A stretch of 64,000 bases of DNA from Pandoraea bronchicola (GTDB taxonomy: Bacteria; Pseudomonadota; Gammaproteobacteria; Burkholderiales; Burkholderiaceae), in the NCBI RefSeq assembly GCF_902459805.1, contig NZ_CABPST010000003.1:124001-188000 (forward strand), given 5' to 3'. The notes under the pieces are model-generated. The model saw nothing but the letters and a program-made list of their open reading frames with translations. It had not been told where the DNA came from and made no database searches. A program made the position numbers and the translations under genes. Every line of letters begins with the position of its first letter. Positions within the stretch are counted from its first letter, which is position 1. Shown in pieces: positions 8,299 through 17,473 of the stretch.

Positions 8299-10074
8299 AT
8301 GGCAATCAAAAAAGATAAGGTCGACGCCGTCATCGTGGGCTTCGGCTGGACCGGGGCCATTCTCGGTCAGGAACTCACCGACGCAGGACTCAACGTGGTG
8401 GCGCTCGAGCGCGGCGGCATGCGCGACACGCCCACCGATGCGCAGTATCCCAAGGTCATCGACGAACTCGAATACTCGGTGCGCGGCAAGCTCTTTCAGG
8501 AACTGGCGCGCGAGACCGTCACAATTCGTCACACGCCGGACGATCTCGCCGTGCCCTACCGCCAGAACGGCTCGTTCCTGCTCGGCAACGGCGTGGGCGG
8601 CGCGGGGTTTCACTGGAACGGCATGCATTACCGCATCCTGCCGGAAGAACTGAAGCTGCGTAGCCATTATGAAGAGCGCTACGGCAAGAAGTTCATCCCC
8701 GACGGCATGACGATTCAGGACTTCGGTGTGAGCTACGAAGAGCTGGAGCCGCATTTCGATTTCGCCGAGAAAGTGTTCGGCACGTCGGGTAAGGCCGGGA
8801 ACCTGAACGGCAAGATCGTGCCGGGTGGCAATCCGCGCGAGGGCGCACGCTCGAGCGAATTCCCCACGCCGCCGCTGCAGAACACCTACGGTGCGACGCT
8901 GTTCGAGAAGGCCGCCCGCGAAGTTGGCTTCAATCCGTATCCGGCACCTGCCGCGAACACCTCCGAGCCTTATACGAATCCGTACGGCGTGCGTCTCGGG
9001 CCGTGCAACTTCTGCGGCTTCTGCGAGAACTACGGCTGCTACATGTATTCGAAGGCGTCGCCGCAGACGACCATCCTGCCGGTATTGCTCAAGAAGACCA
9101 ATTTCGAGCTGCGCACGAACGCATATGTCGTCAAGGTCAATCTCGACAGCGATGGCAAGAAGGCCACCGGTGTGACTTACATCGACGCACAAGGTCGTGA
9201 AGTCGAGCAACCTGCCGATCTCGTCATCATGGCCGCGTACCAGATGCACAACGTGCGCTTGCTGCTGCTCTCGGGTATTGGCAAACCGTACGATCCGAAG
9301 ACGGGCGAAGGCGTTGTCGGCAAGAACTACGCTTATCAGATGAACGGCGCCGTGAACGTGCTGCTGCCCAAGGGCACGCAGTTGAACCCGTTCATCGGCA
9401 CGGGCGCCGGCGGCGTGTCGATGGACGACCTGAACGGCGACCAGTTCGACCACGGACCGCTGGGCTTTATCGGCGGCGCGAGCATTCGTCACATTCGCTA
9501 TGGCGGACGTCCGATCAAGATGACTCCGACCGTGCCGGGCACGCCTTCGTGGGGCAGCAAGTGGAAGGCGGGCATTGCAGATGCGTATCAGCGTTACATG
9601 ACCATCGGCATTTCCGGCTCGGTCATGTCGTATCGCGACGCGTGTCTCGATCTTGATCCGACCTACAAGGATGCCTATGGCGTGCCGCTGCTTCGCATGA
9701 CGTTCGACTGGCATGACAACGAATACGCCATGCTGGGCTATATGGGCGATCGGATGGAAGAGGTCGGCCGTGCGATGAACCCGGAGAAGGTGTTCCGTGC
9801 GATTCGCAAGAAGGGCACCCGCTACGACACGCGGATCTATCAGAGCACGCATACGACCGGGGGCGCCATCATGGGCACGAATCCGTCGAACAGCGTGGTC
9901 AACAAGTATCTGCAGAGCTGGGACGTGTCGAACGTGTTCGTGATGGGGGCATCGGCGTTTCCGCAGAACATGGGTTACAACCCCACGGGCGTGGTGGCGG
10001 CGCTGGCGTACTGGTCTGCGAAGGCGATTCGCGAACAGTACCTCAAGAACGCCGGCCCGCTGGTGCAAGCCTGA
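8299..10074 (+). CDS. GMC-family flavoprotein, large subunit of gluconate/alcohol-type dehydrogenase
   Basis: A 591-residue FAD oxidoreductase that oxidises a sugar, sugar acid or alcohol in the periplasm and passes electrons to the cytochrome subunit. The N-terminal ADP-binding fold is VGFGWTGAILG. There is a Cys-rich insert CNFCGFCENYGCYMYSKA near residue 237, characteristic of the heteromeric membrane enzymes and a possible Fe-S cluster ligand set as in fructose dehydrogenase. The C-terminal GMC signature is STHTTGGAIMG followed by MGYNPTGVVAAL. There is no signal peptide, consistent with piggyback export on the small subunit. Substrate specificity cannot be decided from sequence. Confidence 0.9.
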   Translation: MAIKKDKVDAVIVGFGWTGAILGQELTDAGLNVVALERGGMRDTPTDAQYPKVIDELEYSVRGKLFQELARETVTIRHTPDDLAVPYRQNGSFLLGNGVGGAGFHWNGMHYRILPEELKLRSHYEERYGKKFIPDGMTIQDFGVSYEELEPHFDFAEKVFGTSGKAGNLNGKIVPGGNPREGARSSEFPTPPLQNTYGATLFEKAAREVGFNPYPAPAANTSEPYTNPYGVRLGPCNFCGFCENYGCYMYSKASPQTTILPVLLKKTNFELRTNAYVVKVNLDSDGKKATGVTYIDAQGREVEQPADLVIMAAYQMHNVRLLLLSGIGKPYDPKTGEGVVGKNYAYQMNGAVNVLLPKGTQLNPFIGTGAGGVSMDDLNGDQFDHGPLGFIGGASIRHIRYGGRPIKMTPTVPGTPSWGSKWKAGIADAYQRYMTIGISGSVMSYRDACLDLDPTYKDAYGVPLLRMTFDWHDNEYAMLGYMGDRMEEVGRAMNPEKVFRAIRKKGTRYDTRIYQSTHTTGGAIMGTNPSNSVVNKYLQSWDVSNVFVMGASAFPQNMGYNPTGVVAALAYWSAKAIREQYLKNAGPLVQA

Positions 10075-10084
10075 GGAGCGAACC

Positions 10085-11485
10085 ATGATCCGCAAAACGA
10101 TGATGAAACGCTCTGTTGGCGCACTGACGGCCGGTGCCTTGGCGCTTGCAGTCGCCGCCGTGTGGGCGCAGACGGCGACGGCGCCTTCCGGGGCGGCCGT
10201 TTCGCCGGTGCCGACACCCTCCGTGCCCGCTGTGACGGTGGAGGCTGGCACCCAGACACCCGCCGCGAACGATCCGCAAGCGCGACTCGTGAAGCAGGGC
10301 GAATACCTCGCGCGTGCTGCCGATTGCGCCGCGTGTCACACGGCGCCCAAGGGCAAGCCGTTCGCGGGTGGCCTGCCGATTGCCTCACCGATCGGCACGA
10401 TTTACTCGACGAACATCACGCCGGACAAGGACACCGGTATCGGCAGCTACAGTCTTGAGGACTTCGACAAGGCGGTGCGTCACGGTATCGCGAAGAATGG
10501 TTCGACGCTGTACCCGGCCATGCCGTACACGTCGTACGCGAAGGTGCGTCCGGCTGACGTGAAGGCGTTGTATGCCTACTTCATGAGCGGTGTGCAGCCC
10601 GTCGCGCAAGCGAACAAAGCGACCGACATTCCGTGGCCGATGTCGATGCGCTGGCCGCTCTCGATCTGGCGCAAGATGTTCGCGCCGGCGGTCGTGGCCG
10701 ATGCGGCGTCGACCGATAACGATCCGATCTCGCGCGGACGCTATCTCGTCGAAGGTCTGGGCCATTGCAGCGCCTGCCACACGCCGCGCGGCATTGCCTT
10801 GCAGGAGAAGGCACTGACCGACGACAGCACGGCGTTCCTCTCGGGCGGAGTCGTCGAGAACTTCCTCGCGAAGAACCTGCGTGGCGATGTCACCGACGGT
10901 CTGGGCAACTGGAGCGAAGGCGATATCACGGCGTTTCTGAAGGGCGGGCGTAACGATCATTCCGCCGCCTTCGGCGGCATGTCGGACGTGGTGCAGCACA
11001 GCACTCAGCACATGAACGACGACGATCTGAGCGCCGTCGCCAAGTACCTGAAGACGCTGAAGCCGGTCGACCCGAACGCCAAGGCGCTCGCTTACGACGA
11101 AACCGTAGCCAAGGCATTGCGCGCGGGTTCCGACAAGAGCAACGGTGCGCTCACGTTCATCGACAACTGTGCGGCATGTCACCGCAGCACGGGCAAGGGC
11201 TATACGCAGACGTTCCCGACGCTTGCGCTCAGCTCGACGGTGAACTCGGCAGACCCGACCTCGCTTGTCCATATCGTGTTGCGCGGCGCGGAAATGCCGT
11301 CGACCAATACAGCGCCGACGCATTACGCGATGCCGGGCTTCGACGATCGTCTGACCGATCAGGATGTGGCCGATGTGCTGACGTTCGTGCGCTCGAGTTG
11401 GGGCAACAAGGCGCCAGCAGTGACGGCCGCGCAGGTGGCCAAGGTGCGCAAGGACGTTGGCGCGGCGCCGCAGCCGCAGCGCTAA
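10085..11485 (+). CDS. Membrane-bound tri-haem cytochrome c subunit of the dehydrogenase
   Basis: A 466-residue periplasmic cytochrome with an N-terminal signal/anchor (SVGALTAGALALAVAAVWAQ) and three c-type haem sites: CAACH near residue 80, CSACH near 226 and CAACH near 361. This is the layout of the cytochrome subunit of gluconate, alcohol, sorbitol and fructose dehydrogenases, which hands electrons to ubiquinone. A low-complexity Pro/Ala linker (residues 35-60) follows the signal. It is last in the operon and followed by a terminator. Confidence 0.92.
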   Translation: MIRKTMMKRSVGALTAGALALAVAAVWAQTATAPSGAAVSPVPTPSVPAVTVEAGTQTPAANDPQARLVKQGEYLARAADCAACHTAPKGKPFAGGLPIASPIGTIYSTNITPDKDTGIGSYSLEDFDKAVRHGIAKNGSTLYPAMPYTSYAKVRPADVKALYAYFMSGVQPVAQANKATDIPWPMSMRWPLSIWRKMFAPAVVADAASTDNDPISRGRYLVEGLGHCSACHTPRGIALQEKALTDDSTAFLSGGVVENFLAKNLRGDVTDGLGNWSEGDITAFLKGGRNDHSAAFGGMSDVVQHSTQHMNDDDLSAVAKYLKTLKPVDPNAKALAYDETVAKALRAGSDKSNGALTFIDNCAACHRSTGKGYTQTFPTLALSSTVNSADPTSLVHIVLRGAEMPSTNTAPTHYAMPGFDDRLTDQDVADVLTFVRSSWGNKAPAVTAAQVAKVRKDVGAAPQPQR

Positions 11486-11551
11486 GCGCAAGAGGCGTTG
11501 CGTTCGCGACCGGTGCATGCCGGCGCGAGTGCCTCGCCTGTGGTGAAATGA

Positions 11552-11587
11552 AGCCCCGCCGGGCAGTTCCGCTGGCGGGGCTTTTTT
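11552..11587 (+). terminator. Rho-independent terminator of the dehydrogenase operon
   Basis: A perfect 9-base stem AGCCCCGCC/GGCGGGGCT followed by six T. Confidence 0.92.
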
Positions 11588-11636
11588 GATGTTCGCGATG
11601 GATGGTCGCGAACGGTGATGATGCAGGGAGAAAGCT

Positions 11637-12104
11637 GTGCCATTCATTCTTCTGGCGCTCGTTGTGCTGGCGGGCATTGTGTACGGAGCGGTGCGGCTAT
11701 ACGCGGCCGTAGCGCTTCGGTTCGGCACGCCGGCCGCCGTGGCGACGATTGCCGTGTGTGTGCTGCTCGTCGTGTGGCTCGTGGGGGATGCGGTGCGCCG
11801 TTATCGCGCCGTGCATGGCGTGCGGCGCGACGGCAAGCGCCTTGTGAGCGTCTCAGGCGAGTGGGGCGAACTTACGCTCGACGCCGATCGCAAGATGGGG
11901 ACGATTCGCGTGGACGGTCGCCAGGCCCGGTTCGTGTTTTCGGATGTCCTGTCGGCGCATGCGGTCAGCGAGGGCGGACGTTGGTGGCTCGTGCTCGAAC
12001 TCGCCCACAGCAAGCAGGCGAATTGGCGCGTGCCGATGCCCGCCCGCTCGCTGGCGCAACGCTGGACGAAGATCTTCCGGCTGACGAATGCGCACCGGCT
12101 GTAA
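11637..12104 (+). CDS. Small membrane protein of unknown function
   Basis: 155 residues starting at GTG 11637 with AGGGAG upstream. Two adjacent membrane helices (residues 3-25 and 33-52, the second ending VVWLVGDAVRRYRAV) are followed by a soluble, beta-rich cytoplasmic domain with a Trp-rich strand (GGRWWLVLELA). This resembles small hypothetical proteins common in Burkholderiaceae; I recognise no catalytic motif. It ends 10 bases from the convergent MFS gene, leaving no room for a separate terminator between them. Confidence 0.75.
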   Translation: MPFILLALVVLAGIVYGAVRLYAAVALRFGTPAAVATIAVCVLLVVWLVGDAVRRYRAVHGVRRDGKRLVSVSGEWGELTLDADRKMGTIRVDGRQARFVFSDVLSAHAVSEGGRWWLVLELAHSKQANWRVPMPARSLAQRWTKIFRLTNAHRL

Positions 12105-12113
12105 CGTGAGGGC

Positions 12114-13403
12114 TCAGGCGCCGACGGGCATCGGCTGCCGGACCGGCGGCAGCACGCTTTCGTCGTTGATCGGGAAATGCAGGGCCGCCGCCACAACGCC
12201 CAGGATCGCTGTCGCGGCCCAGATAAGGTTGTAGGAGCCGGTGACGTCCAGTACGTAGCCGCCGAGCCACGCACCGAGGAACGAGCCGACCTGATGGCTC
12301 ATGAAGCACAGGCCGAAGAGCGTGCCCAAGTGTTGCGTGCCGAACACCTTTGCCACCAGACCGCTGGTGAGCGGCACGGTACCGAGCCACGTCAGCCCCA
12401 TGACCGCGGCGAAGATCACCACGCTCGCATCGGATTTCGGCAGGAGGAAGAAGAGCGCGATGGCCGCCCCGCGAATCAGGTACAGCCAGCCGAGTACGTG
12501 ATGTTGACGATACCGTCCGCCGAGCCAGCCGCAGGCCCAACTGCCCGCCATATTGAACAGCCCGATCAGCGCGAGCGCGGTAGCCCCGAGACCGACGGGC
12601 ATGTGACACATCAGCAGATAGCCGGGCAGGTGTGTGGCGATGAAGGCCAATTGGAAGCCGCAGGTGAAGAAACCCAGCGTCAGCAACTGGAAGCCGCGAT
12701 GGGTGCGCGCCTGCTGGAGGACGTCGCGTAGCGAGACGTGTTCGCCGTCGTTGCTCGCGGCCGGTGCGGCCGTTGTGTCGGCATCCGCCGGTGCAGCCGC
12801 CTTGCTGCGCCGGTTCAACGTCATGAACAGGCCAAGCGGGGCGGCGCAGCACAAGATCACCGCGAGGACGAAGAGCGACGTCGACACGCCGTAGGTCTGC
12901 CGCAGACCTTGGGCGATGGGCACGAGTGCAACCTGTCCGAGCGAGCCGCCGGCGCTTACGAGGCCCATCGCCATCGTGCGTTTCTCCGGCGTGACGGCGC
13001 GGCTCACGGCGGGCAGCACCACGCCGAACGTGGTGCAACTGATGCCGAGTCCGACCAGCACACCGAGTCCAATGACGAGCCATAGGCCCGACGGCGCCAG
13101 GGCCGCCATTGCCAGTCCCGCAGCGAACGCAAATGCGCCGAATGCGACCACGGGGGCCGGACCATGGCGGTCGGCCATCGCCCCGGCAAACGGCTGGGCG
13201 AATCCCCACACCAGGTTATGCAATGCGATGGCGAAGGCCACAAGGGTGACGGGCACGCCGCGGTCGTACGAGAACGGATTGATGAACAGACCGAACGTCT
13301 GGCGGGTGCCCATCGCGGCACTCAACACGAGTGCACCAGCAATGATGATCAGCGTGACGCGGTTTTGCAGCAAGGGTGATGCGGATGCGATAGGTTTTTG
13401 CAT
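12114..13403 (-). CDS. MFS transporter, monocarboxylate/OFA-like
   Basis: A 429-residue, 12-helix carrier with a long hydrophilic central loop (about residues 205-240, Ala/Asp-rich). The first helix region GTRQTFGLFINPFSYDRG and motif A variant GAMADRHGPAP place it with the bacterial monocarboxylate/oxalate-formate branch of the MFS. GAGGAGG lies 10 bases before ATG 13403. The LysR gene at 13483 is immediately upstream on the same strand with an 80-base gap, so they may be cotranscribed or the regulator may control it. Substrate unknown. Confidence 0.85.
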   Translation of the reverse strand: MQKPIASASPLLQNRVTLIIIAGALVLSAAMGTRQTFGLFINPFSYDRGVPVTLVAFAIALHNLVWGFAQPFAGAMADRHGPAPVVAFGAFAFAAGLAMAALAPSGLWLVIGLGVLVGLGISCTTFGVVLPAVSRAVTPEKRTMAMGLVSAGGSLGQVALVPIAQGLRQTYGVSTSLFVLAVILCCAAPLGLFMTLNRRSKAAAPADADTTAAPAASNDGEHVSLRDVLQQARTHRGFQLLTLGFFTCGFQLAFIATHLPGYLLMCHMPVGLGATALALIGLFNMAGSWACGWLGGRYRQHHVLGWLYLIRGAAIALFFLLPKSDASVVIFAAVMGLTWLGTVPLTSGLVAKVFGTQHLGTLFGLCFMSHQVGSFLGAWLGGYVLDVTGSYNLIWAATAILGVVAAALHFPINDESVLPPVRQPMPVGA

Positions 13404-13482
13404 GGTGATGAGTCCTCCTCACCGTAGTCTCGCAATGAAATTCCCTTGTAGCAAAGGAGTTGTGCATTGGGCGAGGTGAATT

Positions 13483-14382
13483 TTATTCACCTGAGGGGGT
13501 GTCGGCTTGTTCAATTACCCAATCACGGAACACCAGGCATTCGGGGTGCGGCTCGATGTCGTCTGCGCAGATCAGCCAGTAGGCGCCTTGCGCGGGTGTC
13601 GTGATGTCATGCGCGGGCACGAGGGCGCCGCTCGCGAGATAGTCGTCGACCAGCGGGCGGCGTCCGATGACGACGCCAAGGCCGGTCATCGCCGCTTCGA
13701 AGGCCATCTGAATGCTGTCGACACTGATTCCGCCCTGGGCGTCGAAGTCATCGATCCCCGCGCCTTCGATCCAGCTTTGCCAATCTTCGCTGGCGCTGCT
13801 GACGTGAATTCGTGTGACGGCGCGCAGATCGATCTTGCCGTTGGCGCCAGCGTGGCTCGCATGATATGCCGGACTGCAGACGGGGACAAATCGTTCTCCG
13901 AAGAGCCGGTGCCAGGTGCCGCTCGCGACCGGCGCACGTGACAGGCGGATCGCGAAGTCGAAGCCGTCGGTAGGGAAGCCTACCTGCCGGCGCGACGTGT
14001 CGACCGTGATATCGACGCCCGGAACGCGCTGCAAAAATGTGCCGAGACGCGGCAGGAGCCAGCGCGAGGCGAGGGTTGGCGCGCAAGTGACGGCGATGGC
14101 GCGCGAGGCGTCGGGCGTGGGCAGGCGTCGCGTGCCGGTGAGCAGCAGTGAGAACGCTTCGGTCACGTAGGCGAGATAGTCGACGCCTTCCGGTGTGAGC
14201 GAGAGGCCTTGCGGCGAGCGGGTGAACAGGGCGACGCCCAGTGTCTGCTCCAGCCCGACAATGCCATGGCTGACGGCGCTCGGCGTGAGGTGCAGTTCAG
14301 CGGCGGCGCGTTTGAAGCTCTGGTGCCGCCCGGCGGCTTCGAACAGGCGCAGAGCGGACAGTGGTGGCAGGCGGGGTGGCAT
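13483..14382 (-). CDS. LysR-family regulator, GcvA type
   Basis: 299 residues. The winged HTH at residues 5-65 starts with PPLSALRLFEAAGRHQSFKR and has LTPSAVSHGI as recognition region, the GcvA-like variant. The periplasmic-binding-protein-like effector domain follows (TCAPTLASRWLLPRL, then DFAIRLSRAP). I start at ATG 14382, where the family N-terminus begins, although the ribosome site is poor and the frame stays open upstream. It is divergent from a LysE exporter and upstream of the MFS gene, so either could be its target. Confidence 0.88.
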   Translation of the reverse strand: MPPRLPPLSALRLFEAAGRHQSFKRAAAELHLTPSAVSHGIVGLEQTLGVALFTRSPQGLSLTPEGVDYLAYVTEAFSLLLTGTRRLPTPDASRAIAVTCAPTLASRWLLPRLGTFLQRVPGVDITVDTSRRQVGFPTDGFDFAIRLSRAPVASGTWHRLFGERFVPVCSPAYHASHAGANGKIDLRAVTRIHVSSASEDWQSWIEGAGIDDFDAQGGISVDSIQMAFEAAMTGLGVVIGRRPLVDDYLASGALVPAHDITTPAQGAYWLICADDIEPHPECLVFRDWVIEQADTPSGE

Positions 14383-14687
14383 CGGGTGAGGTGTCGAGCG
14401 GTCGGTGAGCGGGGCGCAAGCGCGCCGGTATCGAAGGCGTCGTTCGGATGGCGTCGATTCTCGCATGACGCCGGGCGTTGTGCGGCAGAGGGATGCGAGT
14501 CGCGCCGCGCAACCAGGGCTCGCTGACGCTCGCGCCTCGCAACTGTGATGGTCGGCAGCCGGTACAGGCCTGTCCGCATTTGATGAACTGTACCGGGATT
14601 CGGGCGGTGCGCATGCTTATGCTGTGACCCCGCGAGTCCCAGGCGATTGCAGAACGCAGCGCTGGGGGGCGTTTCAGACTTTCGAAT

Positions 14688-15287
14688 ATGACGACCGAAC
14701 AATTGCTGGCTTTCTGTGCTTTCGCTGTCATCACGCTGGTGACACCGGGGCCGAACAACATGATGATCCTGGCTTCGGGCCTGAACTACGGATTCAAGCG
14801 CACGTTGCCGCATCTGGCTGGCATTGCCGTTGGCTTCGCCTTGATGGTGTTCTTGACGGGCGCGGGGCTGCACTCGGTCTTCGTTCGCTTCCCGGTGATT
14901 CACACGGTATTGAAGTACGCCGGGGCGGCTTACCTGTTGTGGCTTGCGTGGCATCTTGCCCGGTCGGGTCCGATGGACGACGAACGTCGCGGACGGGAGC
15001 GTCCGATGGGGTTTTGGGGCGCGGCGGCGTTCCAGTGGGTCAATCCGAAGGCGTGGGTGATGGCCGTGGGCGCGATCAGCACGTACCTGCCCAACGCATC
15101 GCATCTGCCCGACGTGATGGTGCTCGCGCTGATCTACGGCGTGTTGGGGGCCCCGTGCATCGGTCTGTGGGCGGGGTTTGGCGTCGCGATGCGACGGGTG
15201 CTCACCGATGCGCGCTCGGTCCGGATCTTCAACGGTTTTGCTGCCGCATTGCTGGTGGCGTCGCTTTATCCGATTTTGGTCGAGTGA
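14688..15287 (+). CDS. LysE/RhtB-family amino acid exporter
   Basis: 199 residues and about six membrane helices. The family signature TPGPNNMMILASGLNYGF lies near residue 19, and WVNPKAWVMAVGA near residue 116. Members export lysine, threonine, homoserine lactone or related amino acids. Divergent from the LysR gene across a 305-base gap (14383-14687) that holds no recognisable gene and presumably both promoters. A LysR-LysE divergent pair is a common arrangement in which the regulator senses the exported amino acid; here that is inference. Confidence 0.9.
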   Translation: MTTEQLLAFCAFAVITLVTPGPNNMMILASGLNYGFKRTLPHLAGIAVGFALMVFLTGAGLHSVFVRFPVIHTVLKYAGAAYLLWLAWHLARSGPMDDERRGRERPMGFWGAAAFQWVNPKAWVMAVGAISTYLPNASHLPDVMVLALIYGVLGAPCIGLWAGFGVAMRRVLTDARSVRIFNGFAAALLVASLYPILVE

Positions 15288-15397
15288 GGCCCGGTGGCGT
15301 TTGGCACGCGCAGGGGCAAGCAACTGACGGGGGTGAACAGATTCCATCGTTATACTGACGGTTCTTGCGAATCCTTCCCCCAACGTGAGGTGTTGAC

Positions 15398-16477
15398 ATG
15401 GCCCGATTCCGCTTCAAGACCCTGCCTTGTCTCGTTGCTGCGGCAACACTTGCATTTTCCCCGCTGTCGTCAGTGGCGTGCACCCGCGTGGTGTATCTCG
15501 GTGCCAACGACGACGTCATCACGGCGCGCTCGATGGACTGGAGGGTTGACGTCTCCACCAATCTTTATGTGCTGCCGCGCGGTATCGCGCGCTCGGGCGA
15601 AGCCGGCCCGAACTCCATGCGGTGGACGGCGAAGTACGGCAGCGTGGTGGCCACGGGCTATGACGTCTCGACGACCGATGGCGTCAACGAGAAGGGGCTG
15701 TCGGCGCAGTTGCTGTGGCTGGTGGAATCGCAGTATCCGAAGATGGACAAGGGCTCGAAGCCGGGGCTGACGATTGCGGCGTGGGCGCAATACGTGCTGG
15801 ACAACTTTGCGACGGTCGCCGAAGCCGTGTCGGCGCTGGAGAAGGAGCCGTTTACGATCGTGACGGACAACGTGCCGGGCGAGAACCGGCTCGCGACGTT
15901 GCATCTGTCGATGTCGGACAAGTCGGGCGACAGTGCGATCGTCGAGTACATCAATGGCCGGCAGGTGATTCACCACGGCCGTCAGTATCAGGTGATGACG
16001 AATTCGCCGACATTCGACGAGCAACTCGCCTTGAATACGTACTGGAAGCAGATCGGGGGCACGACGTTCCTGCCGGGGACGAATCGCTCGGCGGATCGCT
16101 TTGCACGGGCGTCGTTCTACATCAACGCGATTCCGAAAAATGAAGACTCGGTCGAGGCGCTGGCGAGTGTGTTCAGCGTGATCCGCAATGCGTCCGTGCC
16201 ATACGGGATCACCACGCCGGACGAGCCGAATATCTCGTCGACGCGCTGGCGTACGGTGGTCGATCATAAGCGCATGCTGTATTTCTTCGAATCGGCCCTC
16301 ACGCCCAACACCTTCTGGGTGGATCTGAACAAGGTGGATTTCACGTCGGGGGCGCCGGTGAAGCGGCTCGATCTCGGTAAGGATCAGCGCAATACGTTCA
16401 ACGGCGAAGTGTCAGCCGCTTTCAAAGTGGCGCCGCCGTTTCCGTTTCTCGGGATAAATGCCGGCAAGGGGAATTGA
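15398..16477 (+). CDS. Periplasmic linear-amide C-N hydrolase, choloylglycine hydrolase / penicillin V acylase family
   Basis: 359 residues. A signal peptide (FKTLPCLVAAATLAF) ends SSVA, and the next residue is Cys28 (CTRVVYLG), the catalytic N-terminal nucleophile of this Ntn-hydrolase family, so signal cleavage would also activate the enzyme. ARSMDW near residue 44 and VVATGYDV with DGVNEKGLSAQLLW match the substrate-pocket motifs; VMTNSPTF near residue 200 holds the conserved oxyanion Asn. Gram-negative relatives cleave penicillin V, conjugated bile salts or acyl-homoserine lactones. It is monocistronic, with its own terminator. Confidence 0.9.
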   Translation: MARFRFKTLPCLVAAATLAFSPLSSVACTRVVYLGANDDVITARSMDWRVDVSTNLYVLPRGIARSGEAGPNSMRWTAKYGSVVATGYDVSTTDGVNEKGLSAQLLWLVESQYPKMDKGSKPGLTIAAWAQYVLDNFATVAEAVSALEKEPFTIVTDNVPGENRLATLHLSMSDKSGDSAIVEYINGRQVIHHGRQYQVMTNSPTFDEQLALNTYWKQIGGTTFLPGTNRSADRFARASFYINAIPKNEDSVEALASVFSVIRNASVPYGITTPDEPNISSTRWRTVVDHKRMLYFFESALTPNTFWVDLNKVDFTSGAPVKRLDLGKDQRNTFNGEVSAAFKVAPPFPFLGINAGKGN

Positions 16478-16483
16478 CAAAGA

Positions 16484-16517
16484 AAAACCCCGAAGAGGCT
16501 TGCTCTATCGGGGTTTT
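16484..16517 (+). terminator. Rho-independent terminator
   Basis: AAAACCCCGA/TCGGGGTTTT, a 10-base perfect stem with flanking A and T runs, 7 bases after the amidase stop. A second short hairpin, GAAGACTG/CAGTCTTC, follows at 16521-16539. Confidence 0.9.
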
Positions 16518-16589
16518 ACGGAAGACTGAGACAGTCTTCGGAGGTGTTGTTGGCGGAGCCCACCGCCATTGGATGGGCCGCAATCAAAG

Positions 16590-16892
16590 CTATCTCACCA
16601 GTCGTGGTCTTTCGCCCCGCTTCGACGCGTGAATAATGACCCGGGGGCCCATCAACATGTCCGTCGCCACCATCGCTTCCGCAAACGTATCGAAGTAAAT
16701 CGCGTGCTCAGGGTCGGACACGTGCGCTCGCCTGATTTCTCCAGCCGCCTCGTCCCAAGCGTAACCAAGGTACTTCCTGTACTCGTGGAACCAGACCACA
16801 TGCCCTTCACGCGCCAACGACTCGGGGAGGTCGAGTCCGCCTTGAGCGTCGTTTCCTCCATTCTTTCCGCCGTTGTCATTTGAATTGCTCAT
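16590..16892 (-). CDS. Small acidic unknown protein
   Basis: 100 residues from ATG 16892, preceded by AAGGAG at ideal spacing, so it is likely translated. The first 20 residues are an Asn/Gly-rich low-complexity tail (SNSNDNGGKNGGND); the rest is a compact domain with EGHVVWFHEYRKYLGYAWDE and a basic end (ASKRGERPRLVR). No domain recognised. It is the leftmost gene of the ssrA-linked island and lies downstream of the tail sheath stub, so it may be a former moron or unrelated cargo. Confidence 0.6.
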   Translation of the reverse strand: MSNSNDNGGKNGGNDAQGGLDLPESLAREGHVVWFHEYRKYLGYAWDEAAGEIRRAHVSDPEHAIYFDTFAEAMVATDMLMGPRVIIHASKRGERPRLVR

Positions 16893-17039
16893 CAAAGTCT
16901 CCTTAGATGCAGGTGGATTTCGCCGTGTTGGCGGCTGAATTCATCATCGCAGGAGTGCCGAGCCTCGCGTTTCAGTAACTTCCGAATATCCCCGCCTATG
17001 CGTCGACACTCGAAACGTTTCGACACGCAGCAAAAACGC

Positions 17040-17099
17040 TTACGGCGTGCCGTCGTTCAGCTCGAGCACGCATACTCCGTGGTGGTAATCAGTGGGCAT
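17040..17099 (-). pseudogene. N-terminal stub of a P2-type phage tail sheath protein
   Basis: A 19-codon reading frame starting ATG 17099 after GGAGG encodes MPTDYHHGVCVLELNDGTP and then TAA. P2-like sheath proteins (gene FI) begin with this kind of sequence: M-x-TDYHHGVRVxEIN-x-GT. Only the extreme N-terminus survives; the expected 370 further residues are gone. The intact ribosome site and first codons indicate a deletion endpoint just inside the gene rather than gradual decay. Confidence 0.7.
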
Positions 17100-17171
17100 T
17101 TCAGATCCTCCGGAGGTGTTGGAAAGCCTGCCGGTAGGATCACTCGCGCTCGCGCGAGACACACGCGTAGG

Positions 17172-17198
17172 GTGTTGTGCTGTCTCCAGGCACAACAC
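17172..17198. repeat. Perfect 9-base hairpin in the prophage remnant
   Basis: GTGTTGTGC, a 9-base loop, then GCACAACAC. It lies between the small membrane gene and the sheath stub; it could be a phage transcription signal. No T run is adjacent on either strand. Confidence 0.4.
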
Positions 17199-17224
17199 AA
17201 CACGACACCCCTTGCTATTTCGCG

Positions 17225-17404
17225 TTAGATTTCGTTGCTTTCAGCGGGATTGCGCAGCCATCCGACGAGGAAAGCCGCGAACGCCACGAGCAGACAGCCG
17301 AAGCCGAGAAGCCACTCGTCAGCCGACGCTTCGGCGATGGCGGCGAGAATCCAGCCAACCTGTGCGGCGTGCCAGATTGCGAGGTCTTTGAGCGCAAGTT
17401 CCAT
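17225..17404 (-). CDS. Small single-helix membrane protein, phage-like
   Basis: 59 residues: an amphipathic N-terminal helix (MELALKDLAIWHAAQVGW), then a strong membrane helix (WLLGFGCLLVAFAAFLVGWL) and a short polar tail. The start at 17404 lacks a clear ribosome site, and the frame is open to 17473. Located between the methylase fragment and the sheath stub, it is probably a leftover phage gene; a holin-like or accessory role is possible but not shown. Confidence 0.4.
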   Translation of the reverse strand: MELALKDLAIWHAAQVGWILAAIAEASADEWLLGFGCLLVAFAAFLVGWLRNPAESNEI

Positions 17405-17473
17405 GCGATTGTTCCAGAGTTCGGGAGCGCACCATTGCTCTCCCGAAGAGTATAGGCAGATCGCAAATCTCAC

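Noticed and set aside
7567-10251. An 894-codon open frame on the minus strand across the dehydrogenase operon
   Set aside because: It is antisense to three genes with clear motifs (twin-Arg signal, GMC signatures, haem sites); His/Arg-rich composition is typical of GC-driven antisense frames.
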